36,819 bases of DNA from Curtobacterium luteum. GTDB taxonomy: Bacteria; Actinomycetota; Actinomycetes; Actinomycetales; Microbacteriaceae. Position 1 is the stretch's first letter; each line of letters opens with the position of its first letter. The translations under genes were made by a program, and so were the position numbers. The notes beneath the pieces were generated by a model. The model saw only the letters and a list, made by a program, of their open reading frames with translations. It was not told the DNA's origin and ran no database searches. Of the stretch, positions 8,501-16,156 are shown in pieces. The stretch spans positions 1 to 36,819 of the forward strand of contig NZ_LDQC01000036.1 in the NCBI RefSeq assembly GCF_001475545.1. Reading direction: 5' to 3'.

Positions 8501-11441
8501 GCACGGTCACGGACCCACCGGGGCGGATCGTCACGTGGTCGGCCTGGGCCACGGGGTTCGATGCCTGCTCGGCGCGCGGGGCGATGCCGACCCGGACGGT
8601 CCCGGTGGCACGGGCGCCGAGTGCGTCGACGACGGTGTACGTGAACTCGTCGGTGCCCGCCGAGTAGTCGCCGGCCTCGTACGTCAACGAATCGGAGGAC
8701 ACGTCGCTCACCGAGCCCTTGTCCGGGTTCGATCCGACGCCGACGAGCTGCACCGAGTCGCCGTCGGGGTCGATGCCGTTCAGCGGGATCGAGACGCGCA
8801 CGGACTTCCCCGCGACGACGCGTGCCGTGACCGTCTGCGGCACCGGCGGGTTGTTCGTCGCCGTGTCCTTGTCGCGCACCGAGATCGAGACGGTGGCGTC
8901 GGCGTACTGCCCGTCCGGACCCGCGACGCGGTACACGGCGGTGTAGTTGCCCGGGGTCTCCGGAGCGAGGTAGCGCAGGTGGTCGCCCGACACGAAGAGC
9001 AGACCGCCGTCGCCCGGCACGTTCTGCACGAGGTCGGGCTGCAGGGTGAGCGGCTCACCCTCGGGCTGCGTGTCGTTGTCGAGCACGGAGATGTTCGCCA
9101 CGTCGCCGACCCGGACCGTGGCGGTGTCGGGCTGTGCGACCGGCGGCTGGACGCGGTCGGGCTTCGGAATCTCGACGACCGTGATGGTGCCGGTCGCGGA
9201 GGCCAGGCCGTTGGTCTCGGTGTAGCCGAACGTCACCGGCCCGTCGAGCGGTGCCGTGAGCGTGATGCGGACCGTGTGCTGGTCGAGGATGCTCGTCTGG
9301 ACGCCGGAGGCTCGATCGGGAGTGTCGAGGGCGGTCACCAGCAGGACGCCGCCGGCCGGGTCGATGTCGGTCGCGGTGACGTCGGTGTCCTTCGTCGAGA
9401 GCGTGTTGACGAACACCGTCTTCGGCGTGGTGATCGGCGGCGTCGACGCGTCGGGCGGCGCCTGGATCGTGACGCGGACCACGCCACTGGTCGTCTTCGA
9501 ACCGTCGGTCACGGTGTACTCAAGCTGGTGGTCACCCGCGCCGGCGCCGACGACGCGGAACGTCCCGGAGTCGTAGCTCGGCGTGATGGTGAGGCCCTTG
9601 GACGACGACACACTCGTCAGGGTGACCGTGCCGTTGCCGCCACGGACGTGGTCGAGCGGATCCACGGTGAACGCCTTGCCCGCGTACCCGGCGACGGGGA
9701 AAGCGTCCGCGTACAGCGGCACACTGCCGGCCTTCGCGACGGTGACGGTGAGGGATCCGCGACCGTCCGCCTGTCCGTCGCTCACGACGAGTTGCACCGA
9801 GCGATCACCCGTGCGTCCGCTCTTGTTGCGGTAGTCGAGCAGGCCGTCGGGCGTCGTCGAGACGGTGTCGCCGTCGGCAGCGGTCGCTGACTTCAGGTAC
9901 ACCGGGTCGCCGTCGGGGTCGACCCAGTCGCCCAGGACGTTCGACACGACGTGTCCGTTCTGCACGACGTTCGCGCTCGTATCCCGGAACTGGCGGGGAG
10001 CGTCGTTCTCGGACGGTTGCCGGACCGAGACGGTGACGGTCGCGGTGTCCGACCCGCCGTTGCCGTCCGTGATCGTGTACGGGAACTTGACGGTGCCGCG
10101 CGCGCGGGAGGTCAGCGTGATCTGCAGGCGCTGACCGTCGGCGACGATCGCGACACGGCCGATCGACTCGTCGATCTTCCCGACCTCGGAGACGATGATC
10201 GGGTCGCCGTTCGGGTCGTAGTCGTTGAGCAGGACCGGGAGGCTCGTGGTGCGTCCGGGACGCGCGCCCAGCGCGTCGTCGACCGCCACCGGGGGCTTCT
10301 GGTCCTTCTCGACCTCCGGGTCGTCGTCGGAGACCTGCTCCTGCTGCTGGTCGTCGTCCTTCTTGATGAGGTCGGACCAGTTGTCGATGAGCTGACCGCT
10401 CCGGTCGATGGCCCAGGACCGCCCGCTGTCGGGGTCGTTCGCGACCACCGTGCTGCCGTTGTGCAGGATCTGCAGGGCGCCGCTGCTCGTCGCCTGCTCG
10501 AGACGCTGCACCGCGCGTCCGTCGCAGGTGTCGATCGCCTGTCCGCCGGCCCACGCACCGTAGACACAGGAGCCGTCGACGTAGGGACGCGCCGCGCGAC
10601 CGGACACCGCGAGCGCGGTCGCGTCGACGGCGCCGGACGGTGAGACCCGGACGATCCCGGCCGTCCCGGCGACCACCACGCTGTCGCCGTCGGTCGTGGA
10701 ACGCTGCAACGCGGGCTGAGCACCGACCCGGTCACCGAGTTCGACCCGGTCGCCGTCGATGGCGAGGACCCCGTCGGTCCGGTCGAGCACCGCGACGTTG
10801 CGACCGAACGCCGCGACCTGGAGGTCGTGGTCGGCGTCCATCCGGACCGTCCACTTCTGTGCCACCGACACGGTGGTCCCGAGGTCGACGAGGGATGCGG
10901 TCGACGTCTTCGGCGAGTACACCGCGACGTGGTCGTCGGAGGCGTCGAACACCGCGTCGGCACCGAGCGTCAGGTCCGGCTTGTCGGACGCGTCGAAGTC
11001 GGCGAGGTCCGCCGCGGGCGTCGTCCACAGCTCACCGGTGTCCGCGTTCCCGATCACCGCCGACGAACCCGCGAAGAACACCTGCGGGGATCCGGCCGGC
11101 AGCGTGACGGGGTCGCCCACCGTGGCGTCCGTGACGTCCACCTTCGCGACGGTGCCCTTCGTCTGGTCGACGCTGTAGACCGTCGAGCCCCGTTGGAGGA
11201 CGGCGAGCCGGTCGGCGGAGGTCTCGACCGCCGTGTTGAGTTCGAGCACACCGGTGTTGGCGCGGCCGATCGCCCCGTACTGCGACGACGGGACCCACAC
11301 CGTGCCGTCGCCCAGGTCGACCCGCTGCGTGTGGTAACCGCTCGATGCCACGGCGGCCGTGGCGACCACGGCACCGACGAGCACCGACGCGACGGCGGTG
11401 ATCGCCGCCGAGCGGTGTTTCGCGAGGAGCCCGCGGATCAC
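5574..11441 (-). CDS. Giant membrane-anchored Ig-like/Fn3 surface protein
   Basis: 1955 residues from GTG 11441, chosen over an upstream start at 11522 because it forms a GTGA overlap with the kinase stop. A short basic N-terminus precedes one hydrophobic segment (about 13-33), with no later membrane helix or LPXTG motif, so the protein is probably N-terminally anchored with its bulk outside. Residues about 35-375 look like a beta-propeller (repeating short beta segments such as TGELW, DGVLAIDGD). A polar acidic linker (about 380-400) follows. Then comes a long run of Ig/cadherin-like repeats of about 95-100 residues with Asp-rich turns (NDYDPNGDP near 405, DPDGDP near 505, QPEGEP near 790, DPDGDS near 890, DPEGG near 985). 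Fn3-type domains begin near 1459, 1552 and 1650. Several cysteines sit in the last 500 residues. It corresponds by position to the FN3 protein of the bifidobacterial PFNA cluster; the ligand is unknown. Confidence 0.9.
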   Translation of the reverse strand: MIRGLLAKHRSAAITAVASVLVGAVVATAAVASSGYHTQRVDLGDGTVWVPSSQYGAIGRANTGVLELNTAVETSADRLAVLQRGSTVYSVDQTKGTVAKVDVTDATVGDPVTLPAGSPQVFFAGSSAVIGNADTGELWTTPAADLADFDASDKPDLTLGADAVFDASDDHVAVYSPKTSTASLVDLGTTVSVAQKWTVRMDADHDLQVAAFGRNVAVLDRTDGVLAIDGDRVELGDRVGAQPALQRSTTDGDSVVVAGTAGIVRVSPSGAVDATALAVSGRAARPYVDGSCVYGAWAGGQAIDTCDGRAVQRLEQATSSGALQILHNGSTVVANDPDSGRSWAIDRSGQLIDNWSDLIKKDDDQQQEQVSDDDPEVEKDQKPPVAVDDALGARPGRTTSLPVLLNDYDPNGDPIIVSEVGKIDESIGRVAIVADGQRLQITLTSRARGTVKFPYTITDGNGGSDTATVTVSVRQPSENDAPRQFRDTSANVVQNGHVVSNVLGDWVDPDGDPVYLKSATAADGDTVSTTPDGLLDYRNKSGRTGDRSVQLVVSDGQADGRGSLTVTVAKAGSVPLYADAFPVAGYAGKAFTVDPLDHVRGGNGTVTLTSVSSSKGLTITPSYDSGTFRVVGAGAGDHQLEYTVTDGSKTTSGVVRVTIQAPPDASTPPITTPKTVFVNTLSTKDTDVTATDIDPAGGVLLVTALDTPDRASGVQTSILDQHTVRITLTAPLDGPVTFGYTETNGLASATGTITVVEIPKPDRVQPPVAQPDTATVRVGDVANISVLDNDTQPEGEPLTLQPDLVQNVPGDGGLLFVSGDHLRYLAPETPGNYTAVYRVAGPDGQYADATVSISVRDKDTATNNPPVPQTVTARVVAGKSVRVSIPLNGIDPDGDSVQLVGVGSNPDKGSVSDVSSDSLTYEAGDYSAGTDEFTYTVVDALGARATGTVRVGIAPRAEQASNPVAQADHVTIRPGGSVTVRVLQNDSDPEGGQLAVTKAEPTDDTVRAKVLRGQQIRVTPPKSATTGDFAVLYTATNESGGSSTAFLTVTVDKDAQPLRPEVDDTTLDLQDIIRRQSVTVDVLENVFFAEGTAADLTVGVVDGYGDTARLTDDERIVVRLTDESQVIPFSVARKDRPDIVSYGFINVPGFDDALPQIDRTAPAITVKSEATVRIPLSDYVITANGRTATITDDGTVKATHANGQDLVVDSSTLRFTSAKLYYGNASISFEVTDGSSANGGKGRTATLVLPIKVLPRSNQPPAFSGSALDMEPGSTRTIDLAKLTDYPYPQDLPELRYSIVSQPAEGVTATIAGQRLTVRVADTAKKDTTASIGVGVADDANAGRAGTVSVSVVASTRPLVQPGADKSVAKRGETTTIDVLANDQPTNPFPSERLRVVNIRGLGGGLPGGVSVTPSADKSRLQVRVSDSAKPVDAHLQYQVADATNDPDRYVWGDVTISVQDVPDSPGAPTRTGSYDGGQVTLTWSTPQANNSPITGYRLTGTNGVSKDCGTATVCQVRGLDPKASYRFSVVATNAVGDSEPSAQSVPMSADYVPAPPTGISVKPNQDTPNQLDVSWNAVPAPNNGSAVDNYVVTISGPGISTTRSTGTSTSTSFGGAQSGAQYTVTVSARNGADRNNTVVQWNEGSATGSAVGVPGKPTNVNAVAGSTADGNGKSVVTITWGAADAAGGSSLRYSVFRSGDVACSANPGGSIGSSSPTTDTGVDGGTATYAVTVSNGLFCNVDYASAVTYERPGGTASPALALVPQSGSASQFNLRVTAPSNRVDHYRLETGGAAVDLAPGDSWVGVPGSGARNTAVSMTLRACGGPGSTFCTTDDRSAVVTGAALDTSGSITKAQQGSPLEVTGPAGSGFAITGYEATWYDADGNPSRLLAPPESWKPGGPAPTPPNSAIFTAKSVSVTVDVSLNGTGSSVTGLLSGPVPIADAPADSTTPSGN

Positions 11442-12850
11442 CGGCCGCTCCCGATGGTCGCGCAGCGCTGCGCACTCGCGACGCCGGTCTTCCCGTCGCG
11501 GTTGACCGCGACCGAGATGCACTCCTCGTCACCGCGCTGCCCGGACACCACGAAGCTCGTGCCGGACTGCTGGCTCGACGCGCCGTTGGACGACACGACG
11601 TAGGTGTCTCCGGTGCCGAGGCCCGGGTCGGTCCAGCGGAACGTCACGGACGAGGCCGTCGTCGTCGCACGGACATCCGACACCACGGGGATCGCACCGC
11701 TGCCGAGGCGCCCCACGACAGCGACGGTCGCGACGGCCAGAGCGGCCACGACCACGACGGTCAGGGCGCCCGCCCACAGCAGGGTCGAGCGGCTCCGGCG
11801 ACGTGCACGGGTCGTGGAACCGGTGCGGTGCACGGTTCCGACGCTCTGCGCGCCGATCGCCGCGACCCCGCCCTGCACGGCGCGGCGGGCTCGACGACGG
11901 CCGCCCAGGCGGGCTGGCGGCTGGAGCTCACGGATCATCGTGCGGTCACCCTCGGGCGCCGGGGTGGCAACTGCCCAGGCTTCGACCGCGACGTCGGCGG
12001 ACGTCTGTGGGATGCCGAGTTCGGCTTCGACCTGCTGGAACCCGCGGACGAGCTCGAGCACGGTCGCCGGGCGCTGCTGGGGCTTGCGGGACATCGCGGC
12101 CGCGAGCAGCCGTTCGAGCGTCGGCGGCACGTCTGCGCGCCCGGTGGGCTTCACCCCGCCCTTGTCGATCCGGCTCATCAGGTCGCCGGCGCCGTTCTTG
12201 CCGCCGCGGACCTCGAAAGGGCTCCGGCCGGCCAGGAGCGAGTAGACCGTGGCCGCGAGCGAGTACACCTCGGACTGGATGGTGCCCCGCGACTCGTCGC
12301 CCAGGACTTCCGGCGCGGACCACGGGATCGACATGCCGACGGGTTCGTCCGGGTCGGACTCCCCCACGGTCGCGGCGATCCCGAAGTCGGACAGGACCGG
12401 GTTGCCGTAGGCGGTGAGCAGGATGTTCGACGGCTTGATGTCGCGGTGCAGGACCCCCTCACGGTGAGCGGTCTCGAGCGCGGCACCGATGCGGATCCCG
12501 ATCGCGAGCACCTCGGACACGGGGATCGGCTCACGGCGGTACCGATCGCTCAGCGACGACGAACAGAGCTCCATCACGAGGTACGGCCGCCCGTCGGCCG
12601 CCACGCTCGCCTGGAACACGGTGAGGATGGACGGGTGGGTGCTCAACCGGGCCATCAGGTTCGCTTCGGCCTGGAACATCTGGCGCACCCGGTCGTCGAC
12701 GACCTCGTCCAGGAGCACCTTGACCGCGACCTTGCGGCGCGGCATGTCCTGCTCGTAGAGGAAGACGTCCGCGAAGCCGCCGGAACCGAGGACGTGCACG
12801 GGGCTGAAGCCCGGGATGACGGGCGGGTCGGACGGCAGTCGTCGCGCCAT
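11438..12850 (-). CDS. Receptor Ser/Thr protein kinase with extracytoplasmic Fn3-like domain
   Basis: 470 residues. The kinase domain (about 14-275) has the Gly loop GSGGFADV (22-29), catalytic Lys44, HRDIKPSN (135-142, catalytic Asp137), DFG (155-157) and APE (179-181), so it should be active. The subdomain IX Asp, normally in a D-V-Y/W-S motif, is Glu194. A basic juxtamembrane stretch (about 315-355) leads to one membrane helix (357-380). The outside part (about 385-470) is a single Fn3-like domain with two cysteines (444, 463) that could pair. This replaces the PASTA repeats of PknB-type kinases. ATG 12850 follows a strong GGAGGAGGGGAG ribosome site. It is the first gene of the kinase/giant protein unit and corresponds to pkb2 of the PFNA cluster. 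Confidence 0.95.
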   Translation of the reverse strand: MARRLPSDPPVIPGFSPVHVLGSGGFADVFLYEQDMPRRKVAVKVLLDEVVDDRVRQMFQAEANLMARLSTHPSILTVFQASVAADGRPYLVMELCSSSLSDRYRREPIPVSEVLAIGIRIGAALETAHREGVLHRDIKPSNILLTAYGNPVLSDFGIAATVGESDPDEPVGMSIPWSAPEVLGDESRGTIQSEVYSLAATVYSLLAGRSPFEVRGGKNGAGDLMSRIDKGGVKPTGRADVPPTLERLLAAAMSRKPQQRPATVLELVRGFQQVEAELGIPQTSADVAVEAWAVATPAPEGDRTMIRELQPPARLGGRRRARRAVQGGVAAIGAQSVGTVHRTGSTTRARRRSRSTLLWAGALTVVVVAALAVATVAVVGRLGSGAIPVVSDVRATTTASSVTFRWTDPGLGTGDTYVVSSNGASSQQSGTSFVVSGQRGDEECISVAVNRDGKTGVASAQRCATIGSGR

Positions 12851-12903
12851 GCTCCCCTCCTCCCCAGCCGTCGGACGGCCGGCACGCTCGTCACGGCCAT
12901 GTC

Positions 12904-12909
12904 ATTCTA
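12904..12909 (-). promoter_or_regulatory. Candidate -10 element (TAGAAT) for the kinase operon
   Basis: On the minus strand TAGAAT lies 53 nt upstream of the kinase ATG, which would give a leader of roughly 45 nt. It fits the TANNNT actinobacterial -10 consensus. No good -35 box is seen at 16-18 nt. It would let the kinase/giant-protein unit be expressed separately from the FHA/PP2C genes upstream. Confidence 0.4.
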
Positions 12910-12962
12910 CGGAAGCCCTCCGACGCCCAGCCGAGCGCCCAGACGACCCCCGGGGCGCCGAC

Positions 12963-12982
12963 GACCCCAGTTCGGGGGGGTC
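12963..12982 (-). terminator. Hairpin at end of PP2C gene
   Basis: GACCCC (12963-12968) and GGGGTC (12977-12982) can form a 6-bp stem with an 8-nt loop, overlapping the PP2C stop codon. No U-tract follows, so this is at most a weak or Rho-assisted terminator, or an RNA-stabilising hairpin. Confidence 0.3.
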
Positions 12983-13802
12983 AGTGACGCGGCAGCGTGT
13001 CCTCGACGTCGCCGTCGTCGGGAGCCCCGTCGACCTGCAGCACGACCACGGTCACGTTGTCACGGCCACCCGCGACGACCGCGTCTCCCACCAGCCGCTC
13101 CGCGAGCTCCTGCGCCCCCTCGACCCGCGCCGCGATGCGCGCGATGCCGACGTCCCCGAGCTCCTTCGTGAGACCGTCCGAGCACACGATGTAGCGGTCA
13201 CCCTGCCGGAGCGGCAGCGTCCACCAATCGGGCTCCGGGGGCTCACCGAACCCGACGGCCCGCGTGATGACGTTGCTGTCCGGATGGCGTTCGGCGTCCT
13301 CGGCGCGGAGGAGCCCTGCGTCGACCATCTCCTGCACCACCGAGTGGTCGACGGTCACGCGACGCATCACGCCGTCGTCGATCCGGTAGGTCCGCGAGTC
13401 CCCCACGTTGAACACGAGCGCCGCCGGTTGCCCCTGCGTCGCCACCAGTGCGATCCCGGTCACGGTCGTCCCCGCGCCGATGGCGTTGCCGCCCGCCGCT
13501 CGCTCGATGTCCGCGGTCGCGAGCAGGAGCGCCCGCTGGATGCCCTGCCGGGTGGTGAACGGCTGTTCCGACACCTGCGCGAGGCGCCGCACGACGGCGT
13601 CGCTCGCGCGGTCGCCTGCGAGGTGTCCACCCATCCCGTCGGCGACGACGAAGAACGGAGCACCGACGATGTAGCTGTCCTCGTTGTGGTCACGCCGACG
13701 CCCGACGTCGGTCGCCGCGCCCCACGACAGGGTGAGGACGGCGCCGTCCGCACCGGGGACGTCGATGGCGTGCGCGTTGGCTGCTCGGCCGAGTTCGGTC
13801 AC
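12981..13802 (-). CDS. PP2C-type Ser/Thr protein phosphatase
   Basis: 273 residues from GTG 13802; the longer frame to 13952 would run far into the FHA gene and lacks family similarity. The metal-binding PPM motifs are all present in order: R-x-x-N-E-D-S (RRDHNEDS), DGMGGH, GTT, GDSR, SDGL and GGRDNVTV. It should remove phosphate from Ser/Thr of proteins, most simply the neighbouring kinase and its targets. No membrane segment is seen, so it is cytoplasmic. It lies 52 nt downstream of the FHA gene and 130 nt before the kinase. The ribosome site at the chosen GTG is weak, so the exact start is less sure than the gene. Confidence 0.93.
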   Translation of the reverse strand: MTELGRAANAHAIDVPGADGAVLTLSWGAATDVGRRRDHNEDSYIVGAPFFVVADGMGGHLAGDRASDAVVRRLAQVSEQPFTTRQGIQRALLLATADIERAAGGNAIGAGTTVTGIALVATQGQPAALVFNVGDSRTYRIDDGVMRRVTVDHSVVQEMVDAGLLRAEDAERHPDSNVITRAVGFGEPPEPDWWTLPLRQGDRYIVCSDGLTKELGDVGIARIAARVEGAQELAERLVGDAVVAGGRDNVTVVVLQVDGAPDDGDVEDTLPRH

Positions 13803-13854
13803 GTGTACTGGATCGCTCTCTGGTGGGTCGGGGGCACGTCGGTCAGGGAACCGG

Positions 13855-14670
13855 TCACGGCCAGCCCGGCGGGGTCGGGACGGGATCCGCGGGCAGCACC
13901 CGGAGGTGTGGCGAGAGGATCTCGACGGCGTTGCCGTCACCGATCTCGACAACCGTACCCGTCAGGACCACCGCTGACCCACCCGACGCGAGCCGGAACG
14001 GCTTCCCCGCGACCGGTCGGACGACGGTCCCGTTGGTCGACCGGAGGTCCTCGACCACGGTGGCCTCTCCGGAGGCCTGCACGAGCAGGTGCGAGGAGGA
14101 GACCTGTCCGGACGGCGAGTGCACGGTGACGAGCAGTGGCTCGGGGCCACGCACGATCCGCGGCAGCGAGGGCCTCCGGCCCACGACCAGCGGGCGGTCG
14201 AGTCGCAGCACGTGGTCGCCGATGCGGACCGACGGCGCCCGGGTGGACCGTGGCACTCCGGCCTGGAGGCCCGGTGCCGGTCCGGCGGCCGGCCCCCGGT
14301 CCGCGTCGGGTCGCGTCGGCACACCCCGCACGGTGTCGTCGGTCGCCGGGTCCGGTCCGCCGCCGAGCGGGCGAGCTGGACGGACGACCGTGTCGTCGTC
14401 AGGTGCCGCCGGGGAGGACGTGTCCGAGCTGTGCGGCCGGATGATCGTGTCGGCAGCGGGATCTGCCGTGCGACGCCTCCGCGGACGGATGACCGTGTCG
14501 CCGAAGGGGTCGTCGCCGGCGGGCGCGCCCGGACGAGCGCGTACGACCGTGTCGCCGAGGAGATCGTCGCCGGCGGGAGCGCCCCGACGCGGCCCGATGA
14601 CCGTGTCGTCGACGTCGTCGACACCGCCGGTGGTGCCGCGTCGGTCGTCAGCGGTGTCGTCGTCGCGCAC
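13855..14670 (-). CDS. FHA domain protein with N-terminal D-T-V repeat array
   Basis: 271 residues from GTG 14670, chosen because a strong AGGGAGG ribosome site precedes it. The C-terminal FHA domain (about 147-250) keeps the phosphothreonine-binding residues: V-G-R (163-165), S-S-S-H (191-194) and T-N-G-T (212-215). The N-terminal 120 residues are Pro/Asp/Arg-rich and disordered. They carry six motifs of the form [DGA]-D-T-[VI]-[VIR], with threonines at 23, 41, 59, 75, 94 and 113, spaced 16-19 residues apart. These look like phospho-acceptor sites for a Ser/Thr kinase and could bind the same or another FHA domain. It sits just upstream of the PP2C gene and near the kinase. The domain call is secure; the role of the repeats is inference. 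Confidence 0.92.
   Translation of the reverse strand: MRDDDTADDRRGTTGGVDDVDDTVIGPRRGAPAGDDLLGDTVVRARPGAPAGDDPFGDTVIRPRRRRTADPAADTIIRPHSSDTSSPAAPDDDTVVRPARPLGGGPDPATDDTVRGVPTRPDADRGPAAGPAPGLQAGVPRSTRAPSVRIGDHVLRLDRPLVVGRRPSLPRIVRGPEPLLVTVHSPSGQVSSSHLLVQASGEATVVEDLRSTNGTVVRPVAGKPFRLASGGSAVVLTGTVVEIGDGNAVEILSPHLRVLPADPVPTPPGWP
14470..14605 (-). repeat. 54-bp direct repeats inside the FHA gene
   Basis: The codons for residues about 22-66 form near-copies of an 18-codon unit (D-T-V-[IV]-x-x-R-x-G-A-P-A-G-D-D), so the DNA holds direct repeats of 54 bp. Such in-frame repeats can expand or contract, which would change the number of D-T-V motifs. Confidence 0.6.
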
Positions 14671-14725
14671 TCGGCCCCTCCCTCGCTGCTGGTCCAACCG
14701 TAGACGATGCCGTCGACCCTGCGCG

Positions 14726-15295
14726 TCATCGCCGTCCCCATCCGGGCGTGACGTCGCATCGGACCATCCGGAGGACGAGCGACGCCAGAGGGTCGTCGGC
14801 CGCGGTCTCGAGCGCGTACACCGCCCGGGTCCGTGCCCGCTCGGCCGAACCGAGGCCCCACGCACACCAGGCGGCGACCGACAGCGCACCAGCCGCTCCG
14901 CGGGAGCACCCGTGCGGGTCGTCCCCGGCACGCCACATCCGCCAGGCGTCAGCTGCCCGATCGCCCGCGAGGCGCAGCCGTGCCCGGTCCGGGATCGGCC
15001 CCGCTCCGGTGAGTGCCGGCGGCAGCCGGTCGGCGAACGCGTTGAACGGCACCGCGGTCCGTGGATCGGGGTCGTCGGGGTCCGCGAGGTGCTCGAGGAT
15101 GGCGAAGCGCGTCGCCAGTGCTGTGCACGACGTCAGCACCGCGACCGCGGCGAGCGGTGCGAGCGGCAGGTCGGCCGGGCCGTCCGTCAGGGCGGCACAG
15201 GCTGCTCGCAGCGTCACCGCGGCAGCGATCTCACGCGGGTAGCGCACCGCTCGGTCGTGCTCGGATCGTGTCGTGGAGGGGATCATGGACGCCAT
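14726..15295 (-). CDS. DUF4192-like protein, short form
   Basis: 189 residues, no membrane segment. The C-terminal half (A-x-A-A-W-C-A-W-G-L-G, a run of Ala/Arg helices, D-D-P-L-A-S-L-V-L-R, ending D-V-T-P-G-W) resembles the C-terminus of actinobacterial DUF4192 proteins, which are usually 300 residues or longer. The N-terminal half of that family is not seen here or in the 90 bp upstream, so this is a short or degraded relative. Starts at ATG 15295 or 15286 are both possible; neither has a good ribosome site. It lies between yaaA and the FHA gene on the same strand. Function unknown; the family call is tentative. Confidence 0.55.
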   Translation of the reverse strand: MASMIPSTTRSEHDRAVRYPREIAAAVTLRAACAALTDGPADLPLAPLAAVAVLTSCTALATRFAILEHLADPDDPDPRTAVPFNAFADRLPPALTGAGPIPDRARLRLAGDRAADAWRMWRAGDDPHGCSRGAAGALSVAAWCAWGLGSAERARTRAVYALETAADDPLASLVLRMVRCDVTPGWGRR

Positions 15296-15385
15296 CGAAG
15301 CGCGATCCGTGCCTCCAGGCCGGTCCGCCTCTGCCGTCCGTGGACGACGAGCCGGCCTGCCCGGCCTGTGCAGGAACGACCGACG

Positions 15386-16156
15386 TCAGGTACGGACCGC
15401 AGCGAGGGACTCGGCCACGAGGTCCCAGCCGTCCGACGTGCGCTCGAGGACCACACCGTGCTCCTCCGCCCACGCCCTGAGGTCGTCCACGGTCGTGATG
15501 TCCGCGCGGGACCGACCGAGCAGCGAGACGAGGCGCCCCTTCGCGGTCTTGTTCCAGTGGTTCAGCGCCTTGCGTCGACCACTCCCGTCGACGCTCACGA
15601 CGCGGGGCACGAGGGCGTCAGGGACGGGACCGAGCTGGCGGTACCCCTCGGACCGGAGGTCGAGGACGAGTCCGCCGGACCGCGACGTCAGCGCGCGCGA
15701 CGACGCCGTCGGCCAGTGCGACGCCAGCCTGAGCGAACCGAGCCGCGAGTCGTGCGACAGCCGGTACGCCGGGATCGCGTCGCCCGCCCCGATCGGCCCG
15801 AACATCGCCGACTGCACGACGACGTGGTCCGACCACCAGCGACGGGTCTCGTCGTCCGCCGACAGGGCGTCGAGCGGATCGTAGAGCACCCCGGTGTAGC
15901 GATCGAACGCCGGCATCGTCGGCGCTGTGTCCAGCACGAGGTTCCGGAACCGCTCGGCGATCGACTTCGGACCGAGCTTCAACGCCGTCCGGGCGGAGTC
16001 CTCCTCGGAACTGACGGAGCGGGCCGCGGTGATCACCGCGGCCCGCTCGTCGGACAGTTCCGGGAAGCTGAGCGCACGCAGGTCCAGCGTGCAGCCCGGG
16101 TCCCCGCCCTCCCGCTTCGTCTCCGAAGGCGGGAGGAGGACGGTCAGTCCGGTCAG
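15386..16156 (-). CDS. yaaA: YaaA/DUF328 peroxide-stress protein, probable CTG start
   Basis: The YaaA family includes an E. coli protein that limits free intracellular iron during peroxide stress and binds DNA. The conserved N-terminus V-L-L-P-P-S-E-T-K-R is encoded, but no ATG, GTG or TTG precedes it in frame nearby. The first usual codon is GTG 16036, which would delete 40 conserved residues. A CTG at 16156-16154 overlaps the atpC stop as CTGA, in the same way as the GTGA couplings elsewhere in this window; a second CTG lies at 16147. From 16156 the protein has 256 residues, normal for the family. Other family features are L-S-F-P-E-L, the Y-x-G-x-x-Y-D-P-like stretch YTGVLYDPLDAL, and N-H-W-N-K near the C-terminus. 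The gene identity is strong; the start is inferred. Confidence 0.87.
   Translation of the reverse strand: MTGLTVLLPPSETKREGGDPGCTLDLRALSFPELSDERAAVITAARSVSSEEDSARTALKLGPKSIAERFRNLVLDTAPTMPAFDRYTGVLYDPLDALSADDETRRWWSDHVVVQSAMFGPIGAGDAIPAYRLSHDSRLGSLRLASHWPTASSRALTSRSGGLVLDLRSEGYRQLGPVPDALVPRVVSVDGSGRRKALNHWNKTAKGRLVSLLGRSRADITTVDDLRAWAEEHGVVLERTSDGWDLVAESLAAVRT

Noticed and set aside
6894..9890. Plus-strand open frame of 998 codons inside the giant protein gene
   Set aside because: Arg/Asp/Val-rich shadow with no domain; the minus strand encodes clear repeats.
12981..13952. PP2C beginning at 13952
   Set aside because: The extra 50 residues are Arg/Ser-rich, overlap the FHA gene and lack family similarity.
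15386..16036. yaaA beginning at GTG 16036
   Set aside because: It would remove the conserved VLLPPSETK N-terminus that is encoded in frame just upstream.
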